Shown piece after piece: positions 10,667 through 18,262 of a stretch of 64,000 nt of DNA; the first letter of the stretch is position 1, and every line of letters begins with the position of its first letter. The translations under genes and the position numbers were made by a program. This DNA comes from Campylobacter showae CSUNSWCD (lineage in GTDB: Bacteria; Campylobacterota; Campylobacteria; Campylobacterales; Campylobacteraceae), in NCBI RefSeq assembly GCF_000313615.1, contig NZ_AMZQ01000009.1, positions 62,001 through 126,000 on the forward strand. The letters run 5' to 3'. Below the pieces are notes generated by a model that saw only the letters and a list, made by a program, of their open reading frames with translations, was not told the DNA's origin and searched no databases.

Positions 10667-10949
10667 TTGCTTTCGTCTCTGTTTTTTCTATTTTTCTCGC
10701 GACGAATTCGCGTGAAACGCGCACGATTACGTCGTCGTTAAGCTTAACTCTGATAAAATCCTCTTCCGGTTTTATCACCTCGCAGATTAGTCCGCCGCTA
10801 GTTATGATCTTGTCGCCCTTTTCGAGTGCGGCTAGCATCGCGGCATGAGCTTTTTGCTGTTTTTGCTGCGGTCTGATAACCAAAAAATAAAATATCGCGA
10901 AAAGCACGACTAGAGGCAGTAATGAAGCTACGAAATTTCCTTCTTGCAT
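10659..10949 (-). CDS. yajC: Sec translocase accessory protein YajC
   Basis: 96-residue single-span membrane protein associated with SecDF. An N-terminal hydrophobic segment (FVASLLPLVVLFAIFYFLVI) is followed by RPQQKQQK, the hallmark of YajC, and a small soluble domain with GDKIITSGGLICEV. It is the first gene of the yajC-secD-secF unit. Its first 28 bases overlap the predicted start of lnt on the other strand, so the two genes share a very compact divergent promoter region. Confidence 0.94.
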   Translation of the reverse strand: MQEGNFVASLLPLVVLFAIFYFLVIRPQQKQQKAHAAMLAALEKGDKIITSGGLICEVIKPEEDFIRVKLNDDVIVRVSREFVARKIEKTETKANA

Positions 10950-12223
10950 GGGGTTCCTTGATAAAAAAAATTTTAAGCCCTTATTTTAGCACTAAAATTA
11001 TAATAAAAGCCTTTGTCGGCGCGATTTTAATCTCAAATTTTATACTGGCCGATCTTTTAGGCGGCGAAATTTTAAAGTTTATCTCGCCGTTTTTTGCGAT
11101 CGCGGGCTTTTATTTGCTACTTAAATTTGGCCGACACGGCTTTTTTTGGACGGGATTTTTTATCGGGATTTTGTGGTTTTACTGGATCAGCTTTAGCCTC
11201 GTTTATTACGAGCTTAGCTACCTCATCCCGCTTGAAATTTTAGCTATCGGGATCATCTACGGTGCGCTTTTTTTGATAGCAGGCATTCCGGCTCAAATTT
11301 GGCTAAAGGCTTTGCTGCTTATTTTAGTTTCAAACATCCATCCATTCGGCTTTAACTGGCTAAATTTAGAGGCCGTTTTTGTGCCGGGTATTTTTGCGCC
11401 AAATTTGCTCGCCCTTGCATTTATTTTCGCCGCGATTTTGTGCCTGTTTTACGTCAAAAACCGCCTCAAATTTATCGCTTTTGCCGCGCTTTTAGCATGC
11501 GCGGTGCAGTATGGTACGCCAAATTTTAAAACTCTGCCTCTTGAGATCAAGCTAACAACCACCGAAGTGCCGCAGGAGCTAAAGTGGCAAAAGCAGCTAA
11601 AAAACGAATTTATAAATCAAAATTTAGCTATCATAGATGAGGCGATAAGTGCGGGATTTAGGGCGGTTATTTTGCCCGAGAGCGCCTTCCCCGTCTATAT
11701 GACGCACGAGCGAAATTTGACCTCCGAACTACTGGAAAAATCGCAAAAGATCGCTATCGTCGCCGGCGCGCTAGCTCGCGAAAACGGCGCCAACTACAAC
11801 TCGGCATTTTTCTTTGACCGCGGTAAGATGGGGCGGCTGGATAAATTTATCCTCGTGCCTTTTGGCGAGGAGATCCCGCTACCATCGTTTGCGCGAGATT
11901 TGATAAATAAGATATTTTTCGGCGGCGCGAAGGATTTTGAAACGGCGAGCGCTCCTAGCGACTACGAGATAGAGGGCGTAAAAATCAGAAACGCGATCTG
12001 CTACGAAGCGACGCGGGACGAACTATTTGAGGGCAAATTTGACGTAATGATCGCGGTTACTAATAACGGCTGGTTCGTGCCTAGCACCGAGCCAAATTTA
12101 CAGCGCATTTTACTCAGATACTACGCGACGAAATACAGCAAAGCCATCTATCACAGCGTAAACGGCTCGCCGTCTGAGATAATCACGCCAAAACAAGGCT
12201 TACTCGATAAATTTTTCAGATAA
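10922..12223 (+). CDS. lnt: Apolipoprotein N-acyltransferase
   Basis: Membrane enzyme adding the third acyl chain to lipoproteins. The N-terminal half has several membrane spans (about 25-195) and the C-terminal half is a nitrilase fold with the catalytic triad visible: Glu253 (ILPESAFP), Lys308 (GRLDKFILVPFGE) and Cys360 (IRNAICYEA). At 433 residues it is shorter than the E. coli enzyme, as usual in Campylobacter. The ATG at 10922 overlaps yajC by 28 bases. An in-frame TTG at 10958 would remove the overlap and is a reasonable alternative start. Confidence 0.92.
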   Translation: MKLRNFLLAWGSLIKKILSPYFSTKIIIKAFVGAILISNFILADLLGGEILKFISPFFAIAGFYLLLKFGRHGFFWTGFFIGILWFYWISFSLVYYELSYLIPLEILAIGIIYGALFLIAGIPAQIWLKALLLILVSNIHPFGFNWLNLEAVFVPGIFAPNLLALAFIFAAILCLFYVKNRLKFIAFAALLACAVQYGTPNFKTLPLEIKLTTTEVPQELKWQKQLKNEFINQNLAIIDEAISAGFRAVILPESAFPVYMTHERNLTSELLEKSQKIAIVAGALARENGANYNSAFFFDRGKMGRLDKFILVPFGEEIPLPSFARDLINKIFFGGAKDFETASAPSDYEIEGVKIRNAICYEATRDELFEGKFDVMIAVTNNGWFVPSTEPNLQRILLRYYATKYSKAIYHSVNGSPSEIITPKQGLLDKFFR

Positions 12224-12234
12224 ATTTGCTAAAT

Positions 12235-12835
12235 TTAGGCGTTTTTACGTTTGTAGAATACGGCTAAAATAGCCGCTACCGTATAGATAATAAAAGCCGC
12301 CACGCCGCACAAAACGCAAAAATCAATCGTCATCTGCCAAAACAATTCGCCGGGAGACCTCAACACCCATTCGTATTCAGACGAGTATCTTGGATTGCGA
12401 TAACCGATATAAGTGCCGTTAAAGTCCAAATTTATAAAAAATGTAGCCAACAAAGCAGCAAAAATCGAAACAATAAATCTTGTTACCGGATTTTCTTTTC
12501 TTGCTTGTTTCACCGCGCGAGCTTTATTCTCTTTACTGCCGCACAGCAAGCAAGCCGCGACGAAACCGACAAGCGTGACGACCTTGATGATCCCCATATA
12601 AGCGATACAAAACGCAGCCTTTTGCGTAAAATCGGTATGAGTAAAGGCTCGCTCTACTGCGGGGTAAATTTTAAGCGTGAGCTCAACGAAATCTCGTGCC
12701 AAAGAGGAACGAGCCAGCACGTCAAAAAGGCAATACAAAAATGCCCAGCGCGCAAAGAAAATAAAAAGCGCAAAGCCCGAGCAAAACGAATCCGAGCGTT
12801 TTGTTTTTGCCGTTTTGGCTTGCTTCTGTTTGCAT
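12235..12835 (-). pseudogene. Membrane-protein gene split by a single-base frameshift
   Basis: Reading leftward, an ATG at 12835 with a good ribosome binding site (AAAGAGA) starts a frame encoding MQTEASQNGKNK and the hydrophobic run LGFVLLGLCAFYFL, ending LGIFVLPF at a TGA inside a run of five T (near 12723-12727). The long frame ending at 12235 (no ATG; only a TTG at 12738) continues with DVLARSSLARDFVEL and three more hydrophobic stretches (TLVGFVAACLLCG, FIVSIFAALLATFF, FCVLCGVAAFIIYTV). One extra T would join them as VLPFFDVLARSS, giving about 199 residues and four membrane spans. I infer a frameshifted gene or a sequencing slip. Function unknown. Confidence 0.7.
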
Positions 12836-12934
12836 TTGAAATCTCTTTAAATTTTGCCGCGCGTTTGTGAAGTAAATTTAAGACGCAAAGCGGGATGAAA
12901 TTTCATACGAAGCCTTAAATTTGAGGGTAAATTT

Positions 12935-12960
12935 AAGCCCGCTTCAAATTTAGCGGGCTT
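12935..12960. terminator. GC-rich hairpin downstream of metK
   Basis: Inverted arms AAGCCCGC and GCGGGCTT (8 bp) with a 10-base loop, directly after the metK stop on the minus strand. It could end metK transcription. There is no clear T-run after it in either direction, so efficiency is uncertain. Confidence 0.45.
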
Positions 12961-12966
12961 GAGGAT

Positions 12967-14169
12967 TTATTTAATCAAAGCCTTGAAAGTATCAACCGCG
13001 TCAAGCTTTTCCCACGGATATTTGGCGTTTCCGACTTGACCTTTGGCTGCTACTTTAGCGTATAAAAACGTATCCTTGCCAGGTTTATCTAGGCCGAATT
13101 TATTCGTGATCCAGCGCGGAGTGAGAGCGAAATTTTCGCTAACGAAATTTGACAGCATATCGTCGTTTACGCCCGCGATCTGCGTACCCATCGTATCGAC
13201 GCTGACAGATGTAGGCTTTGCCATACCGATAGCGTAACTTAGCTGGACGATGCATTTTTTAGCAAGGCCGGCCGCGACGATGTTTTTAGCTATCCAGCGC
13301 GCCGCATAAAGGCCGCTGCGATCGACTTTCGTGTAGTCCTTGCTGCTTTGCGCGCCGCCGCCTATCGGGCTATATCCGCCAAAGCTATCTACGATGAGCT
13401 TGCGGCCGGTTAGTCCGCTGTCGTGAAGCGAGCTGTGATTTACGTATCGGCCGGTCGGGTTGATGTAGATGAGCGTTTTGCTTTTATCGTAAAGACCCTT
13501 TGGCAAACCAGCGTCGTCGATGAGAGTTTGCACTAGAGCGCGCAGCTCCTCTATCTTCATCGTCTCGACGCAAGGGGCCGAAACAACGATAGTATGGATG
13601 CTTTGAGGCTTGCAGTTTTCAAAGTTGTCTTTGGTGCCATAGTCTACGGTAACCTGAGTTTTGATATCGACGCCCAGCTTATCGGGATTAGCTTTGGCAA
13701 ATTTATAAACCTTATCGCAAAGCATCCTGGCGTAGGTTATGGCTGCTGGCATATACTCGTTTGCTTCGCAGCTAGCAAAGCCAAACATTATGCCCTGATC
13801 TCCAGCGCCGATCTCGCCGCCTTCTTGATCGACGCCTTGATTTATATCCGCACTTTGCTGATTTATGCAAACCTTTATCTCGACGTCGTCTGGGTGTAGG
13901 CACTGCTCTTTCGTAAATTTAGACTTGCCGTCGTAGCCGATTTTAGCCAATGCGTTTTTAACGATACCTTCGTAGTCTTTAAAGCTTAACTTGACCTTAG
14001 AGTTTATCTCGCCGCCTATTATAATGTTTTTACCCGCGACAAAAACTTCGCTAGCGACGCGACCGTTTGGGTCTTGCATCAAGATCGTATCTACGATGCT
14101 GTCGGCGATGATGTCGGCGCATTTATCCGGGTGACCCGGGCTCACAACCTCAGAAGTAAATAAATACAT
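12967..14169 (-). CDS. metK: S-adenosylmethionine synthetase
   Basis: Makes S-adenosylmethionine from methionine and ATP. The 400 residues start with the ATP/Mg site GHPDKCADIIAD (about 12-23), then the loop motif GAGDQGIMFGFA (about 122-133) and GGGAQSSKDYTKVDRSG (a GGGAFSxKDxxKVDRS-type P-loop) with DSFGGYSPIGGGAQ. All signature boxes are present and length is normal. It stands alone, flanked by a hairpin downstream and a 142-base divergent gap shared with sstT; I see no riboswitch in that gap. Confidence 0.96.
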   Translation of the reverse strand: MYLFTSEVVSPGHPDKCADIIADSIVDTILMQDPNGRVASEVFVAGKNIIIGGEINSKVKLSFKDYEGIVKNALAKIGYDGKSKFTKEQCLHPDDVEIKVCINQQSADINQGVDQEGGEIGAGDQGIMFGFASCEANEYMPAAITYARMLCDKVYKFAKANPDKLGVDIKTQVTVDYGTKDNFENCKPQSIHTIVVSAPCVETMKIEELRALVQTLIDDAGLPKGLYDKSKTLIYINPTGRYVNHSSLHDSGLTGRKLIVDSFGGYSPIGGGAQSSKDYTKVDRSGLYAARWIAKNIVAAGLAKKCIVQLSYAIGMAKPTSVSVDTMGTQIAGVNDDMLSNFVSENFALTPRWITNKFGLDKPGKDTFLYAKVAAKGQVGNAKYPWEKLDAVDTFKALIK

Positions 14170-14311
14170 GCTTTTCCTTTATGAAAACTAATCTCGCAAT
14201 TGTAACATTTCATAATAAAATTCAAATTAATCTCGCTCAAAGCTTGTAAATTCCACGCAAATTCGGCTATAATCCTAAACTAATATTAAATTTTAAGGCA
14301 AGGACACTAGA

Positions 14312-15616
14312 ATGTTTAGCAAACTAGCAAAAAGGTTCGCCGACGGAAATTTGATCGTTCAAATTTTAATCGGCATAGCTCTAGGCGCCGTTATCGGCTT
14401 TTGGACGCACTATCAGTCGGCTCCATATAACGAGCTAATCGCAAAAGGCGTGAGCGACGCAGCTCAATTAGCCGCAGCAAAAAAAGACCTAACCGACGTA
14501 GCAAATTCGGTCGCAAACTCTATCGCCGTTTTGGGTAACCTCTTCGTCGGCGCGCTTAAAGCTATCGCTCCGATCCTGGTTTTCGTACTAGTTGCGGCAT
14601 CTATTATCGTAAAAGAATTCGGCCACGCAAAAGGCATGCAAAAGGTAGTTACGCTTTACCTAGTCGGCACTTTTCTAGCTGCCGTGGTAGCGGTTGTAGC
14701 TAGCTTTCTTTTCCCGATGGAGCTTGTGCTAAAAGGCGTCGAGAGTGCAAATATGAGCGCTCCGCAAGGCATCGTCGATGTTTTAAAAGACCTCATCTTT
14801 AAGATGGTTCAAAACCCTATCAGCGCGCTTTCTAGCGGCAACTACATCGGCATCATCACCTGGGCCGTGGGAGGCGGTATCGCGATGAGATTTTGCACGC
14901 AAGAAACCAAAAAAGTATTCCAAGACGTTAGCGACGGCGTGACTAAAATCGTTAGATTTATCATCCGCTTGGCGCCATTTGGTATCTTTGGTCTAGTTAC
15001 TATCAGCATCCACGAGACGGGCTTTGAAGCGCTTGCAGGCTACCTAAAACTGATCCTAGTTCTAGTAGGCTCCATGGCTTTCGTATCCTTCGTCGTCTAC
15101 CCTGCGATGGTGTTTGTAGTTACCAAGAAAAACCCATATCCGCTTGTTATGACTTGCGTCAGAGAGAGCGCGGTTACGGCGTTTTTCACTCGTTCGTCTG
15201 CGGCAAATATCCCCGTAAATATGGCGCTTTGCAAAAAACTAGGCCTAAAAGAGGAGCTATACTCGATCTCTATCCCGCTAGGAGCCACTATAAACATGGG
15301 CGGCGCAGCCGTAACTATCGGTATCTTAGCGCTTGCGGCGGTAAACTCGATCCCGTCTATCACGGTTGATTTTGGCGACGCGTTACTACTTTGCTTTATC
15401 TCGGCCCTTGGCGCGTGCGGGGCTTCTGGCGTCGCGGGCGGTTCGCTACTACTCGTGCCGCTTGCTTGCGCGCTATTTGGTATCGGTAATGACATCGCGA
15501 TGCAGGTTGTGGGCGTAGGATTTATCATCGGCGTGATACAAGACTCGGTAGAAACAGCCGTAAATAGCGCCTCAGACGTGCTTTTCACTGCCGTAGCCTC
15601 AGAGACCATAGAGTAA
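14312..15616 (+). CDS. sstT: Sodium:serine/threonine symporter
   Basis: Dicarboxylate/amino acid:cation symporter family protein, 434 residues, about eight membrane spans plus re-entrant loops. Family signatures include [18 protein letters not shown] and [16 protein letters not shown], which match SstT better than the glutamate/aspartate carriers. The N-terminus ([17 protein letters not shown]) is typical. Its place between metK and pepF matches the C. jejuni order as I recall it. Substrate is inferred from subfamily, not seen directly. Confidence 0.88.
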   Translation: MFSKLAKRFADGNLIVQILIGIALGAVIGFWTHYQSAPYNELIAKGVSDAAQLAAAKKDLTDVANSVANSIAVLGNLFVGALKAIAPILVFVLVAASIIVKEFGHAKGMQKVVTLYLVGTFLAAVVAVVASFLFPMELVLKGVESANMSAPQGIVDVLKDLIFKMVQNPISALSSGNYIGIITWAVGGGIAMRFCTQETKKVFQDVSDGVTKIVRFIIRLAPFGIFGLVTISIHETGFEALAGYLKLILVLVGSMAFVSFVVYPAMVFVVTKKNPYPLVMTCVRESAVTAFFTRSSAANIPVNMALCKKLGLKEELYSISIPLGATINMGGAAVTIGILALAAVNSIPSITVDFGDALLLCFISALGACGASGVAGGSLLLVPLACALFGIGNDIAMQVVGVGFIIGVIQDSVETAVNSASDVLFTAVASETIE

Positions 15617-15631
15617 ATTTAAGGCCGCAAA

Positions 15632-17353
15632 ATGAACGTTTGGGACTTGACCCCGCTTTTTAAAAATGAAAAAGAGCTGGAGACTTCGGCTCTTTCGTTA
15701 CAAAGCGAGTGCGAAAAATTTGAGGCGAAATACTCGGATAAGTTCTTAAATTTAAGCGACGAGGAGTTTCTCTCCGCGCTTAACGAGTATGAAAATTTGC
15801 TAGAAAACATCGCTCGCGTACAAATTTATGTGAGCCTAGTTTTCTCAAAAGACACCTCAAAGGGCGCGTTTTACGCCAAATTTGACGAGCTAAGCTCAAA
15901 AGCGCAAAATCATCTGCTCTTTTTTGAGCTTAAATTTAACGAATTTGACGAAGCTAGGCAAAACAAAATCATCGCTAAAAGCCAAAGACTTGGCTACTAT
16001 CTAGATAGTATCGCAAAAGAAAAAGCCCACCAGCTAAGCCTAAAAGAGGAGCAAATTTTACTGCGCACGGCAAACACGGGCGCGGATGGCTTCTCGCGGC
16101 TTTTTGACGAGACGCTAAGCGCGCTTAAGTTTAAATTTAAAGGCGAGATGCTAGGCGAAGAGGAGATCCTGTCCAAGCTTCACAGCCCCGACAGGGCCGA
16201 GCGAAAAGCAGCCGCAAAGAGCCTTTCAGATGGTCTTGCGCCGCAGCAGCATCTGCTTAGCTACATCTATAATATGATAAAAACCAGCCTAAAAACTAGC
16301 TGCGAGCTGAGGAAATTTGATCTACCAGAAAGTCCGCGGCATTTCTCAAACCAAACGACCAAAGCCAGCGTGGACGCGCTAATAAAGGCCGCTGAGACGA
16401 GCTTTGATCTGCCGATTAAATTTTACGAGAAAAAGCGCAAAATTTTAGGCTTTAAAAAGCTCTACGACTACGATAGATACGCACCGCTGGGCGAGAGCAA
16501 GAGCGTTTACAAATTTGACGAATGCAAAAAAATCGTGCTTGAGACTTTTTCTAAATTTAGCCCGAAATTCGGCGAGATAGCCACTCGCGCATTTAAAGAG
16601 GGTTGGATCGACGTCTATCCGGCCGAAAATAAACGAGGCGGCGCCTTTTCACAATCAGGCGTCGCAAAAGCCCACCCATACGTGCTTTTAAACCACACCG
16701 ACGAGAGGCGGGATCTTTTCACGCTAGCGCACGAGCTAGGTCACGCCGCGCATCAAAATCTGGCCTATGAAAGCGTCGGATTTCTAAACGCCGACACGCC
16801 GCTAACTACGGCAGAAACGGCATCGGTGTTTTGCGAGATGCTGGTTTTCGATCACGTCAAAAGCACGCTAAAAGGCAAAGAAAAAACCGCCCTACTCGCT
16901 GGCAAGATCGAGGATATCTTCGCCACGCTTTACCGCCAGATAAACTTTACGACCTTTGAGCGCCGAGTTCACGCGCATGATGGCGAGATCAGCGCCGAGG
17001 AGCTAAATAAAATTTGGCTCGAAGAGAGCGCCAAAATGTTCGGCAAAAGCGTCGCGCTAAACGACTACTATAAAATTTGGTGGAGCTATATCCCGCACTT
17101 TATCCACACGCCGTTTTACTGCTACGCCTACTCTTACGCACAGCTTTTGGTGCTGGCTATTTTTGGACTTTATAAAAGCGGCAAATGCGAAAATTTCGTG
17201 CAAATTTACACCGAGTTTTTAAGCGCGGGCGGCTCGCGCTCGCCAAAAGAGCTGGTCAGGATGTTTGGCTTTGATATCGAGGACGCGGCATTTTGGCAGA
17301 TCGGCATAAACGAGGTTAGTAAGCTAGTGGAGGAGTTTTGCAAAGAAGCGTAG
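15632..17353 (+). CDS. pepF: Oligoendopeptidase F (M3 metallopeptidase)
   Basis: Zinc oligopeptidase of the cytoplasm, 573 residues. The catalytic motif HELGHAAHQ lies at about 370-378, followed by TAETASVFCEMLVF with the third zinc ligand. The C-terminal FYCYAYSYAQL segment is typical of M3 family B. It starts 15 bases after sstT and may be cotranscribed. Length is normal for Campylobacter PepF. Confidence 0.93.
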   Translation: MNVWDLTPLFKNEKELETSALSLQSECEKFEAKYSDKFLNLSDEEFLSALNEYENLLENIARVQIYVSLVFSKDTSKGAFYAKFDELSSKAQNHLLFFELKFNEFDEARQNKIIAKSQRLGYYLDSIAKEKAHQLSLKEEQILLRTANTGADGFSRLFDETLSALKFKFKGEMLGEEEILSKLHSPDRAERKAAAKSLSDGLAPQQHLLSYIYNMIKTSLKTSCELRKFDLPESPRHFSNQTTKASVDALIKAAETSFDLPIKFYEKKRKILGFKKLYDYDRYAPLGESKSVYKFDECKKIVLETFSKFSPKFGEIATRAFKEGWIDVYPAENKRGGAFSQSGVAKAHPYVLLNHTDERRDLFTLAHELGHAAHQNLAYESVGFLNADTPLTTAETASVFCEMLVFDHVKSTLKGKEKTALLAGKIEDIFATLYRQINFTTFERRVHAHDGEISAEELNKIWLEESAKMFGKSVALNDYYKIWWSYIPHFIHTPFYCYAYSYAQLLVLAIFGLYKSGKCENFVQIYTEFLSAGGSRSPKELVRMFGFDIEDAAFWQIGINEVSKLVEEFCKEA

Positions 17354-17528
17354 CGAACGCAAATTTGATGCGCTTTAAAACGTAAATTTAAAAGCGCGTC
17401 AAATTTGACTAGCCGAGAACCGAGTCAGGGACAGCAATAAATTTGAAGCTAAATTTTGCGTTTATTTGAAGCTAAATTCGGCGCGGCGATGGGCGGTAAA
17501 TTTGAGAAAATGTACAAAAGGAGGCAAA

Positions 17529-17966
17529 ATGCTTGATGAAATTTTAGACGACGAGAGATTTGCGGCGATGATGAAGGAGCACGTTTTTGAGTGCGTGGAG
17601 TATCTGTTAAAAAACGACCGCTCCTTTTCGGCGATGGCCAACCTTGATCTGGTTAAATTTAACCCCGAGCTGCCGGAGTATATTATGAGCACTTTTACGG
17701 CGCCCGTGATTGTCTTTACGCTTGCGGGCTATACTTTTAGCAGCGCCAAGCTAACTCCGGACGAGTTAAGCTTTGAGGCGGGATTTGGCAAAGAAAATTT
17801 CGCCAGCGTCGTTAGCTTTCCGCTTGGAGCGATCGTGCAAATTTTAGTTGAAAACAGCCCGATTTTGGTAAATTTTTCCATTTACAAATCTCAAAAAAAT
17901 CAACTCGAAAAGTCGTTGTCGGCGCTAATGTCAAACCCAAACAATAAAGATCTGTTTAAAAAGTGA
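17529..17966 (+). CDS. SspB-like ClpXP adaptor candidate
   Basis: The start chosen is the ATG at 17529, which follows AAAGGAGG; an upstream in-frame ATG lacks a binding site. The 145 residues line up by eye with E. coli SspB: a helix with EYLLKN (SspB EWLLDN), a VIVFTLAG strand, then LTPDELSFEAGFG (LANDEVRFNARFG) and VSFPLGAIVQILVENS (VSVPLAAVLAIYAREN). SspB delivers ssrA-tagged proteins to ClpXP. The C-terminal tail lacks an obvious ClpX-binding motif. The gene sits just upstream of a region with smpB, clpS, clpA and aat. Family assignment is my inference and is usually not annotated in this group. Confidence 0.55.
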   Translation: MLDEILDDERFAAMMKEHVFECVEYLLKNDRSFSAMANLDLVKFNPELPEYIMSTFTAPVIVFTLAGYTFSSAKLTPDELSFEAGFGKENFASVVSFPLGAIVQILVENSPILVNFSIYKSQKNQLEKSLSALMSNPNNKDLFKK

Positions 17967-18262
17967 ACAAAATTTACCCGCCGTTTTGCTCAAATAAGCA
18001 GCTTTATAGCGCTTACTGCGCTTTGCATTTGCTTTTCGACAGATACAGGCTTCATCTTAAATTTACTAAATTTGCTTAAGCAAAATATTATCTTATTTAC
18101 AGCGGTTTCACTAATAATAACCACCTGATTTCTTAATATAAAAAATTGATTTATAATTTTTAAACTAAATTCTAATTTTTTAATCAAAGTATAAACAAAT
18201 ATTTATTATCATTTCGTCTTTATAGCAAATGAATATCAAAACTATCGTTAATAAGGACGGAA
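17967..18262. promoter_or_regulatory. Intergenic region with possible Fur box before TonB receptor
   Basis: 296 AT-rich bases with no convincing gene. Near 18194-18215 lies ATATTTATTATCATTT, whose complement contains GATAATAAATATTTG, an imperfect match to the GATAAT repeats bound by Fur. AAGGACGG precedes the receptor ATG. Iron repression is expected for such a receptor, but the site is weak by eye. Confidence 0.35.

Noticed and set aside
17990-18187. 65-codon frame on the minus strand before the TonB receptor
   Set aside because: Very AT-rich, low-complexity, no convincing start site, and it covers the receptor promoter region.
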